A stretch of 64,000 bases of DNA. Origin: Bog-756 sp963831535 (GTDB taxonomy: Bacteria; Actinomycetota; Acidimicrobiia; Acidimicrobiales; RAAP-2). Of this stretch, positions 37,712 to 45,558 are shown piece after piece. The notes beneath the pieces were generated by a model, which saw only the letters and a list, made by a program, of their open reading frames with translations, was not told the origin of the DNA and searched no databases. The translations under genes were made by a program, and so were the position numbers. Each line of letters starts with the position of its first letter. Position 1 is the first letter of the stretch. The stretch spans positions 248,001 through 312,000 of the forward strand of contig CAWHQP010000002.1 of the NCBI GenBank assembly GCA_963831535.1. The letters run 5' to 3'.

Positions 37712-38968
37712 ATGCCCCAGAACGAGATCGACATCAGCAACGTCACCTTCGACGACATCAACCTGCTGGACTCGAAGGCCTTCACCGCGGGGGTTCCCCA
37801 CGAGTGGTTCGCCTACTTGCGGAAGAACGCACCGGTGTGGTGGCAGGAAGAGGAGTCGGGTCCCGGATTCTGGGCGGTGACCTCCCACGCCGGGGCCTCC
37901 ACGGTCAACCGCGACTACGAACACTTCTCGTCGTCCAAGCAGGCCACCTTCCTCTGGGACCTGGGCCCCGACGACCTGGCCCAGCAGCAGATGCTCATGC
38001 TCAACATGGACCCACCGCTCCACACCCGCTACCGCCGCCTCGTCAACAAGGGGTTCACCCCCCGCATGGTCAACCAGCTCCATGAGCGGATCAACGCCGC
38101 CGCCGACAACATCATCGACTCGGTGATCGAGAAGGGCCGCGCCGACTTCGTCACCGATATCGCCGCCGAGCTTCCCCTGGTGGTCATCGCCGAACTGTTG
38201 GGCGTGCCCAATGAGGACCGGCACCGGATGTTCAACTGGTCCAACCGGATGATCGGCGGTGAGGACCCCGAGTACCAAGTGGACGAATCGGTGCCCCAGC
38301 AGGCGGCCATGGAGCTGTACGCCTACGCTTCGGCCCTCTTCGAGAACAAGCGGATCGACCCCCACGAGGACCTGATGAGCGTGTTGACCGAGGTCGAGGT
38401 GGAGGGCGAGAAGCTCAATTCGGTCGAGCTCGAACTGTTCTTCCTCCTACTCACGGTGGCCGGCAACGAGACAACACGCAATCTCATCTCCGGTGGGATG
38501 GCCGCCTTCTTCGACCATCCCGACCAGTGGGAGCTCCTCTGCAACGACCGGTCGTTGTTGCCGTCGGCCACCGAGGAGATGCTGCGCTTCGTCAGTCCGG
38601 TCATGAACTTCCGTCGCCAGACCACCAGCGCCTTCGACCTCGGCGATCAGCACATTGAGGAGGACACCAAGGTGGTCTTCTTCCACATCTCGGCCAACCG
38701 GGACGAGTCGGTGTTCGAGAACCCGCAGACCTTCGACATCACCCGTGACCCCAACCCCCACATCGCCTTCGGCGCCGGCGGACCCCACTTCTGCCTCGGC
38801 GCCAACCTGGCCCGCATGGAAATCCGGGTGATGTTCGAACACCTCCTCGACCGCATGCCCGAGATCACCCTCGACGGCGAGGTGGAGCGCTTGCAGTCGG
38901 CCTTCATCAGTGGCGTAAAGCACATACCGGTGGCCTTCCCACCGGCGGCACGCGTCTCCGCCCCATGA
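37712..38968 (+). CDS. Cytochrome P450
   Basis: A 418-residue soluble bacterial P450. The I-helix motif is 'LLTVAGNETTRNLISGG' near residue 250 and the heme loop 'AFGAGGPHFCLGANLARMEI' near 352-371 holds the proximal Cys. The ExxR and 'MNFRRQTT' regions are intact. By eye it is nearest to mycobacterial CYP124/125/142-like enzymes acting on sterol side chains or branched lipids, but this is a guess. It is the first gene of an operon with a TetR regulator (ATGA overlap). Confidence 0.92.
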   Translation: MPQNEIDISNVTFDDINLLDSKAFTAGVPHEWFAYLRKNAPVWWQEEESGPGFWAVTSHAGASTVNRDYEHFSSSKQATFLWDLGPDDLAQQQMLMLNMDPPLHTRYRRLVNKGFTPRMVNQLHERINAAADNIIDSVIEKGRADFVTDIAAELPLVVIAELLGVPNEDRHRMFNWSNRMIGGEDPEYQVDESVPQQAAMELYAYASALFENKRIDPHEDLMSVLTEVEVEGEKLNSVELELFFLLLTVAGNETTRNLISGGMAAFFDHPDQWELLCNDRSLLPSATEEMLRFVSPVMNFRRQTTSAFDLGDQHIEEDTKVVFFHISANRDESVFENPQTFDITRDPNPHIAFGAGGPHFCLGANLARMEIRVMFEHLLDRMPEITLDGEVERLQSAFISGVKHIPVAFPPAARVSAP

Positions 38969-39585
38969 CAGGGCGCCGGCCGGCCGGCACCATCAAAGAG
39001 GTCATCCGGGACTTCCGGCGTGATCAGGTCATCGAGGTGGCTCGGCGCCTGTTCGGTGAGCGCGGCACGACCGACGTCTCGATGGATGAGATCGCCGCCG
39101 AGGCCGGTGTGGCCCGATCGACGGTCTACGTCTACTTCGCCAATCGCGATGAGTTGCTCCGAGCCTGCCTGCAGGGGATGCACGACCAGCTGCTGGAGGA
39201 CATCGCCGGGACCTGGGAGCATGATGTGGAGCCCGCCCACCGCCTCGAACGGCTGGTGGAGGCCATGCTGGTGCGGATCGACGACAACCCGGCGTTCTTC
39301 CGCCTGGCCCTACTCACCCAGGGCACGGTCAGCCAGGGCGGGGAAGCCGTGGGGACCGAATTGGCCCTGATCGGCCTCAACATCGCCCGGCTCATCACCG
39401 ATCTCTACGTCGACGGTGTGGCCTCGGGCACCTTCCGCCAGATGGATCCGGACCGGGCGGTCAGCTTGATCGGCCAGCAGATCTACGGAGCCATGTCGGT
39501 CCGGGCCGCCGAGCCGTTGCCCCCGGACGCCGCCGACGCCGCCACCCACATCTGCCGGTTCATGCTGCACGGCCTCGGAGCCTGA
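38965..39585 (+). CDS. TetR-family regulator of the P450 operon
   Basis: A 206-residue TetR protein. The helix-turn-helix reads 'VSMDEIAAEAGVARSTVYVYFANRDELL'-like over residues 38-65. The C-terminal ligand domain has several amphipathic helices. The ATG overlaps the P450 stop. A perfect palindrome over the operon promoter is its probable target, giving negative autoregulation relieved by the P450 substrate or a related lipid. Confidence 0.87.
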   Translation: MTGRRPAGTIKEVIRDFRRDQVIEVARRLFGERGTTDVSMDEIAAEAGVARSTVYVYFANRDELLRACLQGMHDQLLEDIAGTWEHDVEPAHRLERLVEAMLVRIDDNPAFFRLALLTQGTVSQGGEAVGTELALIGLNIARLITDLYVDGVASGTFRQMDPDRAVSLIGQQIYGAMSVRAAEPLPPDAADAATHICRFMLHGLGA

Positions 39586-39651
39586 GCCCGTCCCGGCCTT
39601 CCGTCGACGAGATCCGGCCTGCGACCTTGCCGCAGGCGGCGATAGAACTCG

Positions 39652-40260
39652 TCAGAGATTCGGCAGGATGGCCGTGGCCAGCTGTTCGGCGCCGGACTCC
39701 GACGGCACCGCACCCGCCGGGGCGACGGCGATGCGCAGGTACGTGTCGCCCTTCAGGACGCTCAGTGACGCGGCCCCGTCCCAGAAGGCCTGGTCCCCGA
39801 AGCCGGTGACAGCCTGTGCACGCACCTCGGGTGATGCCTTGTAGTTGTTGTACCAGGTCACCGCATCCGGTCCCTTGACCACCACGACTCGGACGCTGTC
39901 GGGCTGGGCCACGTTCGGTGTGGTCGGCGTCGGGGAGGACGGCCCGTAGAAGACACAGGCCAGACCACCTTCCACGGTGGCGTTGCCGAGGACCCCCGGG
40001 GTCACGGACTGCCCGAGTGCGCTTGCCGCCTCCGCCTGGGTCACGACAGAACACGAGTTGAAGTTGGCCGTCGTGGCGGCCGTGGTCGTGGTGGCCGGTA
40101 CGGTGGTGGTCGACGCCGCCGGAGTGGTCGAGCCCGTGGTGGCCGGGGTCGTCGTGGTCGATGACGAGCTGGAGGAGCCACAGGCCGCCAGGAGGCCGGC
40201 GACCCCGAGGGCCACGGTCAGGCCGGCCAGTCTCGTGCGCATCGGTGGGTGCGTTCCCAT
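39652..40260 (-). CDS. Secreted lipoprotein, DUF3558-like
   Basis: A 202-residue lipoprotein: signal peptide with lipobox 'GLLAACGSS', then a Ser/Thr-rich linker of about 45 residues and a globular domain starting 'FNSCSVVTQAEAASALGQ'. A Cys pair ('NSCS', 'LACVFYG') and this layout resemble actinobacterial DUF3558 lipoproteins. A similar protein lies in the island at 52.2-52.8 kb. Starts at 40302 and 40242 are possible. Confidence 0.68.
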   Translation of the reverse strand: MGTHPPMRTRLAGLTVALGVAGLLAACGSSSSSSTTTTPATTGSTTPAASTTTVPATTTTAATTANFNSCSVVTQAEAASALGQSVTPGVLGNATVEGGLACVFYGPSSPTPTTPNVAQPDSVRVVVVKGPDAVTWYNNYKASPEVRAQAVTGFGDQAFWDGAASLSVLKGDTYLRIAVAPAGAVPSESGAEQLATAILPNL

Positions 40261-40398
40261 AGTGGACACCGCGATCTCTCGAGGGACAGTGCTTCGTTGC
40301 ACCCGACACCGTAGGGGAACGGGCGGGCGGAGGCCCGGACCTCGGTGACCGGTCAGTTGCCGTTTCCGCTACGGGTCAGCCGCCGGCTCCGCTGCGGG

Positions 40399-40674
40399 TC
40401 AGCCGCCGGCGACGGCCGGCACGATCGACAGGGTCTGACCGTCCGCCACCGGGGTGTCCAGACCCTCGAGGAACCGGACGTCCTCGTCGGCCAGAAAGAC
40501 GTTCACGAAGCGGCGAAGCCCTCCCTGCTCGTCGAAGATCCGTTCGGCGAAGCCGGCATGGGTGGCATCGAGCGCCTTCAGCACCTCGCCCACTGTCGAA
40601 CCTTCAACGCCGACCTCACCGGCACCACCGGTGAGCGGGCGGAGTTGGGTAGGGATGCGGACCGTGACGCTCAT
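40399..40674 (-). CDS. MoaD/ThiS-family sulfur carrier protein
   Basis: A 91-residue ubiquitin-like protein ending in 'SIVPAVAGG'. The Gly-Gly tail is the site that is adenylated and thiocarboxylated in MoaD, ThiS and CysO. 'RPLTGGAGEVGVEGSTVGEV' and 'FVNVFLADEDVRFLEG' match the small archaeal/actinobacterial MoaD subgroup. It lies 10 bp after the threonine-synthase-like gene and shares its SAM-riboswitch leader. No adenylyltransferase gene is adjacent. A 21-bp near-duplication overlaps and follows its stop (40367-40409). Confidence 0.82.
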   Translation of the reverse strand: MSVTVRIPTQLRPLTGGAGEVGVEGSTVGEVLKALDATHAGFAERIFDEQGGLRRFVNVFLADEDVRFLEGLDTPVADGQTLSIVPAVAGG

Positions 40675-40684
40675 CGTGGGCTCC

Positions 40685-41938
40685 TCACTGTCGGGCGGCG
40701 GGTTCGTTGGCCTCGGCCATGGCCTCGTCGAAGGCCTCCAACGTGGGGGCGATCGTGCAGGTGGGACCGACCGAACCGGTGAGGGCCTCGACGGTCTTCA
40801 GGCCGTGGCCGGTGACAAGGGCCACCACCCGCTCGTCAGATCGGACCACGCCGGCCGCAGCCAGTTTGGCCAGGGTGGCGATGGTCACACCTCCCGCCGT
40901 CTCAGCGAAGATCCCTTCCGTCCGGGCCAGCAGCCTGATGCCCTCGAGGACCTCGTCGTCGGTGACCGAGGCACAGGACCCACCCGACGAGCGGATGGCA
41001 TCCAGTGCGTACCAGCCGTCGGCCGGGTTGCCGATGGCCAGGGACTTAGCGATGGTGTTGGGCTTCACCGGCCGGATGGCATCGGTCCCCTCGGCGAACG
41101 CCGTGGCCACCGGCGAACAGCCGGCCGCCTGAGCCCCGGAGATCCGTACGTGGGGTGCTTCGTCGAGCAGGCCCACCTTCCACAGCTCTTCGAATCCCTT
41201 GGCCACCTTGGTCAACTGGCTCCCCGAGCCGATCGGGACCACCACGTGGTCAGGCACCTGCCATCCCAGCTGTTCGGCCACCTCGAAGGCCAGGGTCTTC
41301 GAGCCCTCGGCGTAGTAGGTGCGCACATTGACGTTGACGAACGCCCACGTCGGCTGCTCGCTGGTCAGCTCGGCGCAGAGCCGGTTGACGTCGTCATAGC
41401 TCCCCTCGACGGCGATCACGGTGCCGCCGTAGACCGTCGTCATGGTCACCTTGGCCGTCTCGAGATCGTGCGGGATCAGCACTACCGACTCCATGCCGGC
41501 CCGGGCTGCGTGGGCGGCCACGGAGTTGGCCAGATTTCCCGTAGAAGCACAGGCGGCGATCTTGAATCCCAGCTGGCGGGCCTTGGTCAGGGCCACCGAC
41601 ACCACCCGGTCCTTGAACGAGCCCGTGGGGTTGGCCGTGTCGTCCTTGATCCACAGTTCACCGAGGCCGAGTTCGGCGGCCAGCCGATCGGCCCGGACGA
41701 GTGGGGTGAATCCCGCCCCTAGGTCGACCGGTGCCGGGTCGTGCACGGGAAGGAGATCGGCATAGCGCCAGATGGACCGGGGTCCGGCCGCCACGCGCTC
41801 CCGGGTCATGGTGGCGGCCACGCCCTCGTAGTCATAGGTCACCTCGAGTGGCCCGAAGCAGTAGTCACAGACGTGCAACGCCTCGGCGGGAAAGCCGCGT
41901 CCACACTCACGGCAACGAAGCCCAGAAACGAAGTCCAC
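40685..41938 (-). CDS. thrC: Threonine synthase-like PLP enzyme
   Basis: A 417-residue fold-type II PLP enzyme. The N-terminus carries a zinc-ribbon-like 'LRCRECGRGF' and 'VCDYCFGPLEV'. The PLP Lys is in 'NPTGSFKDRV' near residue 107, followed by 'ACASTGNLANSVAAHA' and the phosphate loop 'GSGSQLTK'. The family converts O-phosphohomoserine to threonine. The GTG at 41938 has GAGGAG 6 nt upstream; this site directly follows a SAM riboswitch. Co-transcription with a MoaD-like carrier and SAM control raise the possibility of a sulfur-transfer activity instead of, or besides, threonine synthesis. Confidence 0.85.
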   Translation of the reverse strand: MDFVSGLRCRECGRGFPAEALHVCDYCFGPLEVTYDYEGVAATMTRERVAAGPRSIWRYADLLPVHDPAPVDLGAGFTPLVRADRLAAELGLGELWIKDDTANPTGSFKDRVVSVALTKARQLGFKIAACASTGNLANSVAAHAARAGMESVVLIPHDLETAKVTMTTVYGGTVIAVEGSYDDVNRLCAELTSEQPTWAFVNVNVRTYYAEGSKTLAFEVAEQLGWQVPDHVVVPIGSGSQLTKVAKGFEELWKVGLLDEAPHVRISGAQAAGCSPVATAFAEGTDAIRPVKPNTIAKSLAIGNPADGWYALDAIRSSGGSCASVTDDEVLEGIRLLARTEGIFAETAGGVTIATLAKLAAAGVVRSDERVVALVTGHGLKTVEALTGSVGPTCTIAPTLEAFDEAMAEANEPAARQ

Positions 41939-41948
41939 AGCAGTCTCC

Positions 41949-42060
41949 TCATCGCTCGGGCATTGGCACCTGGTACGAGATCCGGCGGCCACAGCCGTTG
42001 GGTGTCTCGCTCTGGTTGCCGCGGCGTCGCTGGGCCCGGTCCCTCAGCCGCTCTGGATGA
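41949..42060 (-). promoter_or_regulatory. SAM riboswitch (SAM-I clan), apparently without P4
   Basis: Read on the minus strand the leader holds the SAM-I core: P1 strands UCAUC and GAUGA close it, 'CAGAGCGGCUGAGGGACC' forms the kink-turn side of P2, 'GGCAACC' closes P2, and GCGAGA/UCUCGU forms P3 before 'GGUGCCAAUGCCC'. The usual P4 hairpin is missing between this and P1. The GAUGA strand abuts the GGAG ribosome site of the downstream gene, so control is probably translational, with SAM hiding the site. Confidence 0.82.
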
Positions 42061-42068
42061 TGGGCTCT

Positions 42069-42097
42069 ATTTTGGCCGAATTGCAGGGCGCCGTCAA
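42069..42097 (-). promoter_or_regulatory. Promoter of the SAM-riboswitch operon
   Basis: On the minus strand TTGACG (42097-42092), a 17-bp spacer and CAAAAT (42074-42069) place the transcription start at about 42062, two bases before the riboswitch begins. The fit of both elements supports each. Confidence 0.65.
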
Positions 42098-42190
42098 TGC
42101 GGCCACTGCGGCTGCCGTGCCGTGGACCGGCCCCGATCTAGTTCCGAGCCCGCTTTCCCACGGCCGGTCCCTGTGAGCGATGATGGCACC

Positions 42191-42997
42191 ATGGCCATCG
42201 CGTCCCCATCCGAAGAGGACGCCGGCCGTGCTCCCTCCCGACCGACCGGCGCATCGGCGCTGGCCGACCTCAAAGGGGACCGGACCATCGCCGTGTGCAT
42301 ACCGGCCCGCAATGAGGCCGCCACCGTGGGCCCGATCGTCGACTCCATCGTTTCGACCCTGACCGGCCGGTCCGGCGGGGTGTCCCTGGTCGACGATGTA
42401 GTGGTGGTCGACGACGGCTCCGACGACGGGACCGCCGACCTGGCCCGGAGGGCCGGGGCCCGGGTGATCCGTTCCGAGGTCCCGACGGGAGGGAAGGGCC
42501 AGGCCATGGGGTCGGCCCTCATCGCCACCGATGCGGACCTGATCGCCTTCGTGGACGCCGACATCACCAACTTCGGCTCCCATTTCGTCACCGGTCTCCT
42601 CGAACCCCTCCTGACCGACGACTCCGTGGCCCTGGTCAAGGGGTACTACCGGCGACCCCTGCACGGCTCAGCAGATGGGGGCGGGCGGGTCACCGAGCTC
42701 ATGGCCCGACCGGTGATCGACCTCCTCTTCCCCGACCTGGCGGCGATCAGACAGCCCCTGGCCGGCGAGACGGCGGCACCGAGGAGGGTGCTCGAGAAGT
42801 GCGGGTTGGCCGACGGCTACGCCGTCGAGCTGGCGCTGCTGATCGACGTGGCCTCCCTCTACGGCGTGGACGCCATCGCCCAGGTGGACCTCGGAATCCG
42901 GATCCACCGAAACCGACCGCTCGACGAGCTCCGTCCCCAGGCCACCGACGTGCTGCGGGCGGCCCTAGCCCGGGCCCGCCCGGTCACACCGGACTAG
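42191..42997 (+). CDS. gpgS: Glucosyl-3-phosphoglycerate synthase-like glycosyltransferase
   Basis: A 268-residue GT-A fold enzyme of family GT81. 'IAVCIPARNEAATVGPIVDSI', 'VVDDGSDDGTADLA', 'GKGQAMGSAL', the metal-binding 'FVDADITNF', 'LVKGYYRRPLHG' and 'GGGRVTELMARP' match GpgS. It would join glucose to 3-phosphoglycerate, the first step to glucosylglycerate or methylglucose lipopolysaccharide. A GTG at 42173 is an alternative start. Trehalose genes lie 2.5 kb away, a related compatible-solute theme. Confidence 0.85.
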   Translation: MAIASPSEEDAGRAPSRPTGASALADLKGDRTIAVCIPARNEAATVGPIVDSIVSTLTGRSGGVSLVDDVVVVDDGSDDGTADLARRAGARVIRSEVPTGGKGQAMGSALIATDADLIAFVDADITNFGSHFVTGLLEPLLTDDSVALVKGYYRRPLHGSADGGGRVTELMARPVIDLLFPDLAAIRQPLAGETAAPRRVLEKCGLADGYAVELALLIDVASLYGVDAIAQVDLGIRIHRNRPLDELRPQATDVLRAALARARPVTPD

Positions 42998-43168
42998 ACG
43001 ACCCACCGGATCCGGCCCAGTGGGTACGGACCCCACGGAGCGGTGACGCTACGACGTTCCTCAGCTCAGGAGGCGGTGGCTGGGCTGGATTCGCAGAGGG
43101 TGCGGGCGGGGCCGTGGCCACCGGCCGGATCCTCATCGGCCTCGGGGTGCAGGGTGCTGCCGGCCAGG

Positions 43169-44659
43169 TCAGGGAGGACCGCCGGCGCCACCAGATCGAC
43201 CTGATCGGGGTCGATGGCGGCGGTTAGGGACGAGCATGGCGGCGATGGCGCCGATAGCCACCACGGCGGCGCCGGCGTAGACGGCCACGGTCATCCCGTT
43301 GACGTAGTCCTGGCCCGAGGCGTAGCTCCCGTGGGAGCTGAAGATGGCTCCGAGAACGGCGATGCCCAGCACGCCGCCCAACTCCCGAAAGGCGGCGTTG
43401 GCCCCCGAGGCGACTCCCTCGAGGGCACGGGGAACGGCGCCGAGGACCAGGGAGGCCAGGGGCACGAAAAAGAGGGTCATCCCGATCCCGCAGACCACGA
43501 ACGGAACGACCAGGTCGGCGTACGGCACTGTCGGTGAGGTCACCGTGGCCAGCCAGGTCAGCCCGATGGCCTGCAGGCCGAGGCCGGTGACCACGAGGGG
43601 CTTGCCCCCCCAGCGCTCGGCCAGCTGGCCGACCACCGGGGCCAACAGCATGGGCATGGCCGTCCAGGGCAGGATCCGCACGCCGGCGGCCAGGGGCGAG
43701 AGGCCCTGGACCGTCTGGAGGAACTGCACGAGGAAGAAGATGGCGCCGAACATCCCGAAGCTGAAGAGCATGGCCGTCACATTGACGGAGGTGAACCCCC
43801 GGTCGCGGAACAGCCGAATATCCAACATGGGATGGTCCGATCGCAGCTCCCAGGCCATGAACGCCGTCAGGGAGACCGACCCGGCGGCGAACGAGGAGAG
43901 CACCAGCGTGCTGGTCCATCCATGGCTGTTCCCGTCGACCAGTCCGAGGACGACACCGAACAGGCCCACACTGACGAGGGCTACACCGACCAGGTCGAGA
44001 CGGGCCCTGGCCCCACGGGACTCGGCCAACTTCCACCAGGCCAACGGGATCAGGACCACACCGACGGGGACGTTCAGCCAGAAGATGTACTGCCAGGACC
44101 AACCGCTGGTCACCGCGCCCCCGACGAGAGGTCCGAGGGCCACCGCCGCCCCACCGATCGCCCCCCAGATGCCGAGGGCCACGTTCCGACGCTCGGGTGG
44201 CACCGCCGCGCTGAGCAGGGTAAGCGAGAGAGGCATGATCATGGCTCCGCCGGCACCCTGGACGGCCCTGGCCATGACTAGGACGCCGATGTTCGGGGCC
44301 AGAGCAGCCACGGCCGACGCCGCCGTGAACACGGCGATGCCCAGCACGAAGATGCGGCGGCGTCCGAAACGCTCACCCACCGCCGCCGCCGACAACAGCA
44401 GTACGGCGAAGGTCAGGGTGTAGGCGTTGACCGTCCACTCGAGCCCAGACAGGCCGGCGTGGAGGTGCTCGCGGATGACGGGAAGGGCCGTCGACACCAC
44501 CAGGTTGTCCAGCGAGGCCATAAAGAGGGCCAGACCGGTGATGACCACCGCCCACACGGCGCGGGATCTCGTCCGTCGGCCGTACTCCTCGGATCCGACC
44601 GGTGCGTCGTGGTCCGGCTGGGTGGTAACCGGGACAGCCGGGTCGGTGGGCCCCTCCAT
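43169..44659 (-). CDS. EmrB/QacA-type MFS drug transporter
   Basis: A 496-residue 14-helix DHA2 exporter. Helix 1 is 'VITGLALFMASLDNLVVSTAL', motif A is 'VGERFGRRRIF', and motif C is 'IGGAAVALGPLVGGAVTSGW'. The open frame extends to an ATG at 44833 that overlaps the TetR stop. I prefer 44659 (MEGPTDPAV) or a GTG near 44698, because an operator copy identical in form to the one upstream of tetR lies at 44774-44788, inside the longer version. Regulated efflux is the likely role. Confidence 0.82.
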   Translation of the reverse strand: MEGPTDPAVPVTTQPDHDAPVGSEEYGRRTRSRAVWAVVITGLALFMASLDNLVVSTALPVIREHLHAGLSGLEWTVNAYTLTFAVLLLSAAAVGERFGRRRIFVLGIAVFTAASAVAALAPNIGVLVMARAVQGAGGAMIMPLSLTLLSAAVPPERRNVALGIWGAIGGAAVALGPLVGGAVTSGWSWQYIFWLNVPVGVVLIPLAWWKLAESRGARARLDLVGVALVSVGLFGVVLGLVDGNSHGWTSTLVLSSFAAGSVSLTAFMAWELRSDHPMLDIRLFRDRGFTSVNVTAMLFSFGMFGAIFFLVQFLQTVQGLSPLAAGVRILPWTAMPMLLAPVVGQLAERWGGKPLVVTGLGLQAIGLTWLATVTSPTVPYADLVVPFVVCGIGMTLFFVPLASLVLGAVPRALEGVASGANAAFRELGGVLGIAVLGAIFSSHGSYASGQDYVNGMTVAVYAGAAVVAIGAIAAMLVPNRRHRPRSGRSGGAGGPP

Positions 44660-44773
44660 GGTCTCGGGCACGACCGAGACCCGCTCGACCCTGGTCACTG
44701 TGGGCGGAACGTCCGAACGGCGCCGGAGAACGCCCCACCGACGGCGGGACGTCGCCGTTCGCCACACATTAGG

Positions 44774-44788
44774 TTGTGATTGCTCACT
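44774..44788. promoter_or_regulatory. TetR operator, MFS copy
   Basis: TTGTGATTGCTCACT contains the dyad GTGA-TTGC-TCAC. It differs by one base from the site in front of the tetR gene and lies in the only AT-rich patch near the MFS start. Confidence 0.65.
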
Positions 44789-44829
44789 AGCTATACGGGG
44801 CAAAAAAAGCGGAACGGTGAGCGGTTGAT

Positions 44830-45456
44830 TCATGCGGGAACCTCCTGGTTCTCGGCCTGCTCGACCAGCTGATGGTCGGCCAGGGCCTTACTGGCAGCTT
44901 TGATGGCGTCGGCTTTGAGGGGCATTTGGCAGATGGTCTCGGCCCAGGAGTCGGGCTCCGAGAGCACGTCGATGGCGGACATCACGTTGATGAGCATCCC
45001 CATGGCGAAGAACTCCCGAAGGTCCTCCTCGTCACCGTGGGTCCGTTCGTAGAACACGTCGGCCAGGACGTCGAAGGTGCGACGGCAGCTGCGTGCGATG
45101 TCGGGATCGGCCGGGGCGGCGGCGAAGCCGTGCAGCTGGACCTGGAGCATCTCGGGGTCCTGCATCAACTCGAGGTAGGCATCGCCCATGGCGATCTTGG
45201 CGTCCTCACCCTCCAGACCCTCACAGGCCTTGGTCAGTTCGTTGATGATCCGGAAGCCGACCAGGTCGTAGGTGGCGACGAACAGGTCCTTTTTGGTCCC
45301 GAACAGGCGGAACAGGTAGGGCTGCGAGATGCCGGCCCGGTTGGCGATGGCCTCGGTCGAGGTGCCGGCGTAGCCCGACCGGGCGAACTCGGTGATGGCT
45401 GCGGCCAGCACCGCCGTGCGACGCTCCCCTGCGGTCTGTCGGCTCGGAACCATCAT
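44830..45456 (-). CDS. TetR-family regulator of MFS exporter
   Basis: A 208-residue TetR repressor. The DNA-binding domain contains 'RRTAVLAAAITEFARSGY', 'TSTEAIANRAGISQPYLFRLF' and 'GTKKDLFVATY'. I place the start at 45456 (MMVPSRQTAGE), 8 bp from a dyad operator. The gene sits directly upstream of the exporter and both have matching operators, so it should repress both. Confidence 0.87.
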   Translation of the reverse strand: MMVPSRQTAGERRTAVLAAAITEFARSGYAGTSTEAIANRAGISQPYLFRLFGTKKDLFVATYDLVGFRIINELTKACEGLEGEDAKIAMGDAYLELMQDPEMLQVQLHGFAAAPADPDIARSCRRTFDVLADVFYERTHGDEEDLREFFAMGMLINVMSAIDVLSEPDSWAETICQMPLKADAIKAASKALADHQLVEQAENQEVPA

Positions 45457-45463
45457 GACTACA

Positions 45464-45478
45464 TTGTGATTGGTCACT
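45464..45478. promoter_or_regulatory. TetR operator, autoregulatory copy
   Basis: TTGTGATTGGTCACT holds the dyad GTGA-TTGG-TCAC immediately upstream of the tetR start and matches the site at 44774-44788 at 14 of 15 positions. Confidence 0.7.
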
Positions 45479-45558
45479 CACTACCTTGTCAAGGGGGTGC
45501 CGGCGCTGTCTCCGGGCCTCTTTGCCTCCGGGGACCCCCTACCGGGTAGCGTCCCTCC

